DNA from: Zygnema cylindricum
Lineage: Eukaryota; Streptophyta; Zygnematophyceae; Zygnematales; Zygnemataceae
Assembly: GCA_037447655.1 (NCBI GenBank)
Contig: JBBHKE010000536.1
Span: 50,792 to 114,791 of the forward strand
Length of the DNA stretch: 64,000 bases
Reading direction: 5' to 3'
Shown here: positions 33,567 to 45,200 of the stretch, piece after piece
Layout of the letters: each line of letters opens with the position of its first letter
Position numbering within the stretch: the first letter of the stretch is position 1
Translations under genes and position numbers: made by a program
Notes under the pieces: model-generated
What the model saw: the letters and a program-made list of their open reading frames with translations, nothing else
What the model was told of the DNA's origin: nothing
Databases searched by the model: none

Positions 33567-33805
33567 TAGCACAAACTAAGCCACCATACATTCACGACTT
33601 TTTGACACCTAGTCTACGCGAGATCGGCTATCCCTCCGTTGACAAAGCGGTAGCTTTATGACAGCATGTGGTAATAGTTACCTCAACCCGTTTCCCAAGA
33701 ACCTCTCGGGCAGCTGTGAGTTCGACTCCTCGGGTCCAGCTACTTAATAAAGGTATAGTATAAGTACATTTTATTCTCGGGTTGCCCGATTAAACGGTCT
33801 ATCGA
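33567..33805. other. Unassigned sequence right of the gap
   Basis: No protein match. The stretch GAGTTCGACTCCTCGGGTCC resembles a tRNA T-arm and GACAAAGCGGTAGC a weak A-box, but I cannot fold a tRNA from the interval. It may be tRNA-derived repeat sequence. Confidence 0.3.
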
Positions 33806-33809
33806 ACAG

Positions 33810-34335
33810 TATACGAGGGAGAATGTTTTGCCGCAGTTTGGGGTGTCGTGCATTTCGGACATTATCTCTATGGCAAGCCTTTTACCCTTCTTACTGACCA
33901 TCAACCATTGCATTGGCTTATGACCAATGACAAGCTATCTGGCAAATTAGCCCGTTGGGCTCTTATTTTACATGAATATGATATGGAAATAATTCATCGA
34001 CCTGGGCTCCTCAGCTTGAGTGTCGACGGGCTCTCCAAGAACCCTTTGCCCAACTCCATTGATAATGGTGTACGACAGTATTTCGATGGCGAAACAGTTG
34101 CCTCCCTATCGGCTAGAGCGCATCTGATCCACAGTTTTTCAGCACTTACATACCACCGAATCAAACACGATCCATGGCGGGACAACGTTTTGATCCTATT
34201 TCTATCCACTCAGTCTTTTCGAGCGGGCACCCCACCGGGGGAAAAAGAGCGCGTGCAAAAGAGAGCCCAAAGTTACTTGTGGATGGGGGGCTCACTTATC
34301 CGTCTTCTCGCAGATGGAAATCATCGGCTTGTTTG
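33810..34335 (+). pseudogene. RNase H fragment of a PHD-type Ty3 element
   Basis: This corresponds to 26905-27425 of the methyltransferase element, starting YEGECFAAVWGVVHF and ending GGSLIRLLADGNHR. It has LLTDHQPLHWL and the tail LSVDGLSKNPLPNSID. The reading frame is open over the fragment. It stops abruptly against the outer gag. The integrase fragment at 14346 begins only about 90 bp further along the same template. Confidence 0.8.
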
Positions 34336-34344
34336 CTTCTAATG

Positions 34345-35112
34345 ACTTATCTTGTAATTCCTTCAAATTATTAAATTTTGATGTTTCAGTTTTGATTTCA
34401 CTATAGGATTAAGATAGTTCAAGAAATGCAACTTAGCCATTTCATCAGTCAAACCTATGACATGAATGCTAGATGAGTCAAATTCCACAATATAATCCTT
34501 CAGAGATCCAGTCTGCTTACAGTTCAACCATTTTTCTTCCATTATGGATTTAAAAGTGATAGACAAGAAACACGATTTGATCGCGGTTTTAAAATTTTCC
34601 CAATCAGCATTATCAGGAATCAATTTAGACCTACTATGAGTGTAATACCAAATCTGAGCATCGCCTTTCAGAAAGCTAACAGCAAAAGAAGTGTAGTCAT
34701 CACGATCACAATTTCTAGATTTCAAATAATACTCCATATGAAAAATCCAAGCATCTAACTCATCAATTTTCTTACTATCAAATGATGGTGCCTCACTAAT
34801 AGACAATTTCAGATCTCTTATCTTCTTAGGTCTATCATGATCATCCTCCCTAAAATTGACATTTATTTTACTACTCTCACCCTTGTGGTCATTAACATCA
34901 CTCTTGGTATGAATTAAGTTAATAAGTTCTTCCAATTTCTCATTTGAATCATTTCTATTTTATTTAACAACTTTCAATTCACTTTTCAATTCGGAAATGG
35001 TTTCATCTACACCGGCGGCATGATTATTAAATCTTTTGACCAATTTCACAGTACGTTTGTTCAACACATTTAAAGCATTCTCCATTTCACGTTTTCATGC
35101 AGAATTTGCCAT
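34345..35112 (-). pseudogene. Outer Ty3 gag, 5' part
   Basis: The minus-strand frame begins at the ATG at 35112 (MANSA, then a stop, and a further stop before EELINLIHTKSD). The longest open part is 34363-34935, with capsid motifs SEAPSFDSKKIDELDAWIFH, SFLKGDAQIWYYTHSRS and LKDYIVEFDSSS. A frameshift near 34400 restores a continuing frame with FNNLKELQDKSLEANK up to the nest junction. The remaining nucleocapsid lies at 12840-12960. The order and strand fit one interrupted gag. Confidence 0.85.
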
Positions 35113-35869
35113 TATCACACAATAAAATCAAGCAAAAGGAAAGTTAGAATATAATTTCCCAAAGGAATTTGCTGTAGATTTGAAGTCAGGTCGCTCCAAT
35201 CCAAGACTTCTTCTCCTTAACAAATCCTTAAAAAATATCAAAATCTGAGAAATCAAAAAGACATTGACAGTTAGCTAGTGCAAATTCAAATTTCAATTTC
35301 CGATTATTGAAACAAAAAGGTAAGAATTTCCCCACAAATTTTGCAACAGCAAATTAAAAGCTCTCAAAGGTAAGATTTAACCATAAATTTTGCAACAGCA
35401 AAAATTGAAAGCAATCAAAGGTAACAATTTAGGGTTTGAAAAGTTTTGAGTCATTTCTGGACTCCTTTGCTCTTGAGGAAGTAAAGTACTCCACTTTCCT
35501 TCTCCTCCATGTAGCAAATTTCCCACTTCCCACTACATCAAGATCTTTTACTCTCTTATCCTCACCTCCTCACCCTTCATGGCTACAAGCCCTTCCTCTA
35601 CACATGAATCATTGCTAGGAGAAGACAAGTTTGTTTGGCCTCTAGGTAATTGGAGTGAGCTTCAGCGATAGCTACACTGCCCACCCTGCCTTAGTCCTTA
35701 GGACCTGAGCACGCCCCACATCTAACCAGCGGCCGCTGGCTGTGTGATCACTCAGTTTCCCTCCAATCCCCTACCACTTCACATTGTGGTTCTACCGACA
35801 CAGGTTAGAGCACCCTCACCGGTCACGACAGTCGATTTTCGGGTAAATAAACTTCTCCCTGGTTTCTAA
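35113..35869 (-). other. Leader of the outer Ty3 element
   Basis: Untranslated sequence between the primer-binding site and gag. Two related stretches with TTGCAACAGCAAA at about 35340 and 35391 form a short direct repeat. No domain-bearing frame is seen. Confidence 0.6.
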
Positions 35870-35885
35870 CCAAGCTTTGATACCA
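35870..35885 (-). other. Primer-binding site, initiator tRNA-Met type
   Basis: On the minus strand, two bases after the 5' LTR, the sequence is TGGTATCAAAGCTTGG. It matches the TGGTATCAGAGC primer site used by many plant LTR elements, except for one base. Confidence 0.85.
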
Positions 35886-35887
35886 TA

Positions 35888-36857
35888 TGTAATAGGATCT
35901 CCTACCTCTCAAAAAATCCCATTACCACAAGCAATTTCATCCACACATTCCACACATTGGAAAATACACATCCACATTGGAAAGCACTCACACAAGGATA
36001 AAATTTAAATTAGAAGAAACTTATGTCCACATAGCATTAGCTTGGTCTCTTGCCCTCGTGGCTGAATCCTTCTTTTAAAGTGTTTTCCTCTACCCTCCAC
36101 TCTTAAATAATCCTATCTCTTAACTACTAAAACAATACTTATTTAGTAAGAGATTTCAATGCAAAAATGCCATTTCTCCAATTTGGTTTTAATCGCTCAA
36201 AACCAAAATCAGTCGGAATTTCCACAAACTTTTCCCAAAGGAAAAATATGTCTACTCTCCTTCTAGACTTCACTATTTATCCATCATCGCCTTAGACTAG
36301 CCAGGCCAGAGGCAACGCTCTGTTTGAACTGGCATTTACCTGGGCCAATCATTGATCAGCTAAAAGTCGGACTGACCAATGCAAAAACGTGCGAAATCTC
36401 TTACTAACTACTTAGCACTGTACTAGCCAATCAAACACTACATTTCACTACGTAACATTTACGTGCAAAAGTGCGCGCCAAACGAAACGTGACTTTGCAC
36501 GATCGTCCGTCACAAATTTCGCACGCAAAATTTCCTACTAAATTCCCTTTAGTGAAAGTGACGTTTTGTACTAAAAATTGTACGAAACGAACCACTGTGC
36601 ATACTAAACGTTTCATTAGAACTTTATGAAACGTACACGCGAAATTTCGGTACCTATTTGACCCTTAACCCGTTTCAATGATACCCACTTGTTACTTAGA
36701 CCCCGGGCTGTCACCTTAATACACCCATCACTGTACTTTTGAAATATAACTCCAAATCGCGTGATTCTTTCGTAGACGTCTACCAAATTTAGTACTTTAT
36801 AATCATAACACCTAAATACCCCTTTACGAACAAGTTTGATCCGCTATTGTTGTTTCA
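35888..36857 (-). repeat. 5' LTR of the outer Ty3 element
   Basis: 970 bp, starting TGTAATAGGATCTCC and ending TTGTTGTTTCA on the plus strand. It pairs with 7264-8984 and lacks the 50-bp tandem array found there. Confidence 0.9.
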
Positions 36858-37010
36858 ACGTTGCAGCCATGGTTGTACAACATGCTTTTGTGTTTTCCTC
36901 TTCGTCCGGTCGCCATGAACGGAAATAGAATTCACGTTAGCAATCCTCGAACTCGAATTAAATATCCATGGCATTGATGTCTCATGCGCATAAAACGCAC
37001 GCATGAAACG
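36858..37010. repeat. R1 repeat, copy A, right part
   Basis: Copy A resumes after the Ty3 target duplication: GCCATGGTTGTACAACATGC and the following bases match copy B at 40064 onward, through GAAATAGAATTC. They then match 41182-41220, where both copies share CTCGAATTAAATATCCATGG. Confidence 0.8.
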
Positions 37011-37516
37011 CCAAAATAATAACGAATATGCGCATGAAACGAAGTTCAAAAGTTATAAAATGCGCTGACCGACTTTGACTCCATACCAAAAAAAATAATT
37101 AAAAAATACTAAAACATTTAATGGATAACGAAAAATATGATGACAGCTTCATCAAACTTTCAAAAGTTATAAACTAAATCCAACGACAATTTCGCTGGAC
37201 GCTGAGCTTGAATCCACTGATCAGACCGTCACGTCGCCATCTACCAGACTTCCTCGGCGCTGGACTCGTCGCCAGCGCCGAGGCAACGCCGGCGCCCTGT
37301 CGGGGCCATGCCGGCGCTTGCCCCTATTATAGCATGTCACCATTCACAAATTTACAATTGAAGCAAAAATTACACCATTCTATTTAAGAGACAACGTACT
37401 GAAAAAAACCCTAAATAGAATAAAGAAAAAAATAGAATGAACTACACTAATGGAGAATAAAAAAAAAAAAAAGCGGGACGGAATTAGCGTACACAACGCT
37501 AATAACGATTGGCGGT
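37011..37516. other. Spacer with a MITE end next to R1 copy B
   Basis: The stretch includes a GC-rich patch at 37240-37320. The last 60 bp match a MITE terminus: ACGCTAATAACGATTGG and CGGTG at 37517, followed by TA. The opposite MITE end is not clear. CCGGCGCTGG-like words near 37250-37315 form local inverted repeats. Confidence 0.5.
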
Positions 37517-40156
37517 GTAGCTAATGTAATTAAAGGGATCTGAACCAGGGACGCCTAAAATGGTTTGGGAAAATGAAACATGTCTTGTGTGACAGCTTCT
37601 GTCGCTTTCATAGCTTTTGTCGCTTTTTGCTGCTTTTGTCGGTTATGTCTCTACACACTGTCGGTGTGTGTTCTAACCTTATTTTATTTTTTTATTTTTA
37701 TTTTACTTTTTATGAAAAATAATTAGAGTCAAGTTCCGTGAGAGAAAAGTGAGGCTGTTTCTGTTTTTTTCCGGAGAACAACAATACAGAATTTCCAAGA
37801 TTCTCCAAGAGTTAACAATGACCGTTGGATTATGCTTGGGCATTCATCCGCGAAGTGATCGCTCCCTCTAGTTTTGTATTTGGCCACGCTGCTTGGGGAG
37901 GTGGCTTTTCAATTGCAGAACGTGTAAAATTATTACACGTGGAAATTAATATTACGTGTCATGATAGGTCACCACCGGAACTTCGACACGCCGCACAGGC
38001 CATGTGCCTTCGGATTAGCTGGACGCAAGTTACCAATGCCGAAAATCCTTTGCAGAAATATATTTCGTAACGCTCTTTCGTCACGCGTCTTCAAAAGAGT
38101 GAAGGATTTCTGTGGTACAATTGGTACGCAAGTACATGGTACTTGGCGTGCAATTACATCGTACGCAAATGAATATTTTCAATTAATATTGGTCGGTGTA
38201 AGAAATCTTTTATGAAACACGTATACGACAGCTTGTTTACAGTCACTGCACGATGGCCCCTAGTCTAAATATTACAGCCTGTAATGCTGTCCGTACAATT
38301 ACAGAAACCTCCCGATGGAACTTCGGCCATGATCCATAATTTTCACAGTACAGCATTTTATGTATTTTTCATGAAATTTAAATTTACTGTAGTGTACAAA
38401 CACTATTGGACACGTCGAACACGACAAGAAGGAATTTATTTTATGCCCGCCAGGTTGTCTTTTACTGGACTGCAGTTCAAATCATGGTTAAAATGTGCGA
38501 AATGTATAGTCTCCCGTGCTATACCCGTATTGTACTCGACACAACCACACGCGTATAACATTGACAAATGACATTTATCGTTTCCAATTGTTTTCATAAA
38601 ACAAATGGCTTTTCCAATTGTTTGACAAATACCTGCCTTAAGAGCGTTCCCGGTTATTTTGTCGACTACAATAGCATTAACAATTGTCTTTTCAAGTACA
38701 CACAACTTTCCTTTGGCCCAGGCATAAAGCACTTCCAATTTATTGGCAAAGCTATACCTTAAGGTGTTTCCGTTGTTTACACAATAGCGTATAAAGTCCA
38801 TTGTTTCTACTAAGACTTACCTTGCAACATTTCGAATTGCTTTTGCAAAGACATTTAACGTTTTCTTTTGGAAACAATATAGCGTGTCTAATTGCTTTTG
38901 CGAAAGATACAAGACATGTTCCATCGTTTTAAAATTTCCAATTATTTTCAACCAACTATCAAAAGACGTAGGCTTAGCATAACAATGAGGGTTAATAAAT
39001 GTTGACTTTGTATGCAATAATGGTTCAAAACGTATAAATTATTATAATCAAATTTAAATAATTATTTACGCCTTCATATATTGATTTTTTTAATGTGGGG
39101 CAAACGTGGAACAATATGATTAAATTCCAAACAACGATTTAAAGTTAGCGCACTCTAATTGAGGAAATGTTCATACATTCTCAAAGCAAGTAATTTGTAC
39201 AATACAGAGATACAAGACAGTTGGCCGCTACATTGATAAATAATAAATTATAAAAATTATAACAAACAAGACAATAAACATTTACAACTTATGTGAATAA
39301 AATCGTTTGTTCGTTGACCAATTCAACAAAAATCTTAATTTACGTACTAAATAAATACCTATACTAAACATGGTAAGTATAATAACAAGCTCTTTCACAA
39401 CGAGAAAGAACAAAACTCTTATGATTGTTTGCAAATTAAAACTAATAGTTTAAAATCATGAATTTTGGTTAAAAAACTTTTGGTGTTGCCTTTATGGAAA
39501 GCCATGTCTACTTATTAAATGATATATGTTGGCTAGTTCAATACAAAAAAGGAGTAAATATTTAGTATGTGTACTAACGGTATAGAGTTAAGGTCGGGTA
39601 CAAATTCTCAAATATGGACACATTTTTTCATCTACCGACCGTCATCTTGCTTCTCTTCTTTACGATTGTGTACGATTTTGAGGTCTTTTGGTTGAAAGAC
39701 ACTCTTTAAGTGCTTCGCGCTAAAATGCATTTGGAAGTGAACCAGGCAACATGAATTCTTTATACGAAAAAATATTTATATGCTAAGGGTACGACCCCAT
39801 GTAATTGTAAATATGGGAACCTGCTAGATGCGCCATACACGGTTATCGAGTGTCCAAATGTGTAACAACGAAAATGTTACTTAATGGTACGACGATTGTA
39901 CACGTCGACAATGCCTGCGACGATTGTCAACGTCTACAATCTATCTCGCCACACCGTTTTTTTGTTACACTTTGGAGCGTTGCAAGACACATCGTAATTA
40001 ACTAATTATTGAAACGATTTGGTATGTCGCATATCTTCGCGTGACATCGTAGACGTACAACGTTACTGCCATGTTTGTACAACATGCTTTTGTGTTTGCC
40101 TCTCCTGTCCGATCGCCACGAATGGAAATAGAATTCTTTAGGCCCTTGCAAAACAA

Positions 40157-40736
<580 letters not shown>

Positions 40737-41250
40737 AAAAAACGTACAAGATACAAGCGGACAAAACAAACAACGCTGTACTTTTTTTTGTCGTAAAAAA
40801 CTTATGAAAAATTTTCACACTTGAGAATACGTCTTCCTATTTGTGAAAGCGGTTTTAATTTATCTAAAATACATCGGCACATCGCCAATGTGCTTTAAAA
40901 TAAGTTTGAAGATGACGTGAAAGTGGGTCGAAAAAACAAAAGACGACAACTTTTTGTACATCCTAAGTTAGAGGATGACGCAAATTGTACTCTAAAATTT
41001 TGCAATTTCTTCTTACGGTTGCAACTTTAGCAGGCGCTGATTCTTAAAGAAAAACGGCAGAAAAAAAACCCGGCACATGAGGCTTTACTTTAACACAATT
41101 ATTTTTAACTCCAAAGGACAAATAAAAGGGAAAATCTCGCGCATGAGGACGGCCCCATTTTTATAGTTCTAAAACAGTGTAACGCTAACAATCCACGATC
41201 TCGAATTAAATATCCATGGGCGGTGTACTTGCCTAGCGTATCATTACCCC

Positions 41251-42298
41251 CAAACCGTACAAATCGCAGGTGTATCCTTGAGGCGTTTGTCCGCTACGGG
41301 CATAGCGGGACAAAAGCGTCAATTTATTTTAGGACAATATCTCTAGGACAATCCAGGCCGTTCAAAGTATTTGTAAGTTTAAATTTTGAAACTGTAGATA
41401 AACAGTGCCAAAACGCTTGCAAACGCAATATCTATTAAACCCTTAAAATACTTGTTTTCGAGTATAATATGCATATGATACCGGGCTACAGGAAATAGCG
41501 TTTGCGTGGGTTTTCGCACTTTTTATCTACGGTTAAATCTGGTGAAAATTTAAACTGTGAATCCATCGGAACCGTCTAATCTGGACAGATTATCCAACGG
41601 CTATTAACTGCAAATGATGATCCACAGGCCATAAACCATACCGTACTACACATAAAGATCCTCCGTACGTGTAAGCAATTGGAAATGACAAACGCATTTT
41701 CCGGAAGCAGAAGTTACCGTTAGGCAGAGAAAACTTTTCCATCTTTCTGATATTCTCTCTCCTCCTGACTTCTATGTTTTTGCTCTCTACAGGAATTTGT
41801 CACTTCCTAGTCTGTAAACAGGTAAGGTAGGAACTAATTTATGAATAGATCAAAGTAGGAAACCCTAAGTTATGGCATCCTCTACTCGTGTGAAAGACTC
41901 ATGAGGTAGGTGAAGGTGCATAGTTTCCCTGCAATGGCGTAGCTTTAATCGCATTTTTAGGGTTTTGGATTGATGGTGTAGTAGCAGCAAACATATTTTC
42001 TGTTTATTGAACAGGTAAATTGTCTCTTTGAACCTTAAGTTCTGAAACAAACATCTCATTTGTGAGAACTCTCATTTGTTTGGATTAGGAACGTAACTTC
42101 CAATCGGAAAAAAAAGAAACAAAAAATTGGAAGTTTTAGCGAGACTTTGTGACAGCTAGCTTGAATTTTGGATTTTCAAACGCTTTCCAGCTTTTTAGAT
42201 TGTCTCGATATAGTACTGGCCGGTTCTTTCAGGAGTACTATCTAATATACTGGAAAATTTTAGTATTTCATAATAGCCACTGTCAAACAAAATTAGTA
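41251..42298. other. Region upstream of MPS1
   Basis: Intergenic sequence with no recognised gene. The last few hundred bases likely hold the MPS1 promoter and 5' UTR. An in-frame extension upstream of 42299 exists, but it begins with no Met in good context and lacks the charged composition of the rest. Confidence 0.4.
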
Positions 42299-45200
42299 AT
42301 GGAGCTTGACAACAAGGAAAACTTTGTAAGAAATCAAAATGTTTTTAAAGTTACTGAAGCTTGTAGCGAAGGAAGGAAACGTCTTCCCTTAATTCCTTTA
42401 CATGACAGCAGTAAACAGAGCAGAGAAATTAAAAACAATGAGAGATTGGCAGCGGAACCAGAAAAGCATGTTAACATTGCTATATCCAGGAAGCAGGAAA
42501 TATCGGAGAAAAGTGAAATAGACATTGTTAGTGAGAGAGTGGAGAATATATATCTGAATGATAGAAATGGTCTTAGAGGAGAACGCACTCCATTTCCGTC
42601 CAGTGATTTGAAAAATAGCTCTGAAGATATGGATAATAGGGGAAGATCAACAAACAGGCCAGGAATGTTAGAAAAACCTATTACTAGGTGGGATTTATCA
42701 GATAGGGGAGCTCAAACTCCATCCATGGGTAGACCTGCCCATCACTTAATAGAGAATTCAAGGCTTCAAAGTCCTCATATTGATGAAACCAGTCAAAGAG
42801 ATCCGGATAACCTTCATCAGTCTCAAGAAATGATGGAAGGTGGAGTGGAAAGTTCACCAACGGTTGATGAGATTTCAAACAGCATTTCTGAAGTGCCAAA
42901 GTTATTCAACCGACTGAATCCCATTCTGTCCAACAGTAGTGGGAGTGGGAGTGGGAGTGAAGAAGACACAGGGACACTTCATTCTTTCCGATCAAGTGGC
43001 CTCTATGGCAAAATTACAACTGAAAGACGATCATCTGCGGGAAGTAGTAAACGACACGATGTCATCCGACGTAGGCAACTTCTTGGTGAGTGTGTGATGC
43101 TATATTTGAATGTCATCGACAAATCCTGTATATTTTTGCAGTGAACGTCTCCATTTGCTTGAACAGTTTATCTAAGACAAATTCTGCATTATTTCTGCAG
43201 TGAACAGTTTAACTTACACAAATTCTTTATATTTTATGCAGTAAATGTGTTGTCAACAGGGCCAGCGAGGCGTATACGTGCTGACGAGCTTTCACCCCTT
43301 TCAAGAAGTACTTCTGAATGCCAAATCGAAAAGAATAATATTGAAACAAATAGTTCAGAAGAAAAAGACGCAGTTGCTTCCGGGGCAGAAAATCATCAAC
43401 AATTTACTCAGCAGGAAAAAAATCAGGCTATATTTGCCAAGGGAGGAACACAAGTTTCATGTGGAGTTAGAATGGTCAGGGAACGTAAAGTTCACCCTTG
43501 GGAGGATGTTACAGACGGAGCAAATGTGGACCGTACAGACGACACATGTGCAAAGACATCAAGTGGGCACGAGCAAGGAGGAGATAAGCATTTGGAATTT
43601 CTTAAAAAAGAAAATGAGAATTCAAAGGGTTTTCAGGAATATCAGTCTAGTCCTCAAGATTCTGTAGAGGAAGATATGGAAATGGATATGGATTTAACTG
43701 GAGGCAGTGAAGATGAATGTGAACCAAACTCAAACGTTCAATATAGCGAGTCTTCAGGTGAAAAAGGGTCACGTGAAAAAAAGACAGCAGAGAGAGAAAG
43801 TGACTACATGAAAATGTCAAATCTGGGAACGCCAACAGGTAGAGAAATAACGGAAAATGGAAATAATTGTGATAGTGAAGGCCGACTGACTACTTCTTCT
43901 ACAATTCAAACAGCAGGGAGAAGGGAGGAAGTGTCAAAAAACCAAACAATGTCAAACTACAGTTCTACAGAGTATAAGATAGAACTGCGTAAGAATTCCA
44001 TAAGCGACCATTCTCACTCTCCTGTCTTAAATCCTGATAGTTCTCGGTTATCAACGGGATCATTGCCCCATTCTTCTGTTGATTTTTCTATATCCCAGGC
44101 AATATCTAAGCAGGAACCAGTTTCTGAGCGTCAGAAACCTGTTATTAATTCTTTTGGAATGGGCCAAAATACTGGAACCTCCTCATCTCATTCAGAAATT
44201 CCTAGTATTGTTCATATAACTGGAGGGTCATTTACCAGCACCAATACCCAAGAACGAGCTTTGACATCTTCCTTAAACCACAATCGAACTCAAATTACAA
44301 ATTGCTCTCAGATTTCCGATCATAATATGCTTGTGAAAACATCAACCTCTGAAAAACTAACTGCTAGTCAGGAGATGACACTCGTCCGAAATGACCCTCA
44401 ACCAAATGCTATGAGCTTAGAGAGTCAGACCGAGCAGAAAACTGTTCACTCCGTACAGACCTTAACTGTGGCTCTGGAAAATTCAGTTATTCCGTTAAGC
44501 AGTGGGAAAAATCAAGTTTTTTCCTCTCAGAAGGAATCCTTGTGTGATGGGAGAAATGGAGGCTTGCAAAACGAAATACAAAATTGTCCACAAAACAAAC
44601 TTTCGCGTGCCGACTCTAATCAAGCTTCACCACCTGTAGAAATTTCTCTGGGCTTGTCATCCAGAAAAGTTACCGAAAGTCCCCAAGTGAACGGTAATGG
44701 TAGTGGTTTGAGGCCTAATGGTGCGTCTCCACAAATCTGTATTTCTCAACCGACTGAAAGAGGTAGCCAAGAAAGAAATGTGAATAATAACAATAATCGT
44801 ATACTTTTGAGAAGGGAAGATCAAAGGGAGGATGAACAGAGAGTAAGAGTGAATAATGTCGTTTACCAGAAGCTCATACTGCTTGGAAAGGGAGGAAGCT
44901 CAAAAGTCTTCAAGGTTATCGCACCCGATCGTCAAACGTATGCACTAAAGCGTATAAGACTTGGTGGGAAAGATTTGGAGTTAGCTCGTGGATTTGCAGA
45001 GGAAATCACTCTTTTGAGACGTCTTCGAGGGAAAAGGAACATCATTCAACTTATTGACGCAGAGGTAAAAGATCTTTTAGAAATCATGTTAATGAAAGAT
45101 AAACCCCAGCTTCGATAGGTTCCCATTTTTCTTTTTTCTGCATGTGTTATTTTTTTATTTTCCTGCATTTCTTCCTTCACTGCAGAGCAGAAGGCTTTGG

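Larger units (their letters stand above)
7264..36857 (-). mobile_element. Outer Ty3/gypsy retrotransposon, interrupted by a 21-kb nest
   Basis: This is an LTR retrotransposon read on the minus strand: 5' LTR 35888-36857, primer-binding site, gag from 35112, interruption between about 34340 and 12970, zinc knuckles, protease, RT, RNase H, integrase with a chromodomain-like tail, polypurine tract, then 3' LTR 7264-8984. Both LTRs begin TG and end CA. The 5 bp outside the LTRs are CCGTT (7259-7263) and ACGTT (36858-36862). R1 copy B has an unbroken ACGTT at the same point, so this is a 5-bp target duplication with one later change. Its internal stops and frameshifts make it inactive. Confidence 0.9.

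Noticed and set aside
33590-33750. Possible tRNA gene
   Set aside because: B-box-like TTCGACTCC is present, but no cloverleaf, acceptor stem or anticodon arm could be drawn.
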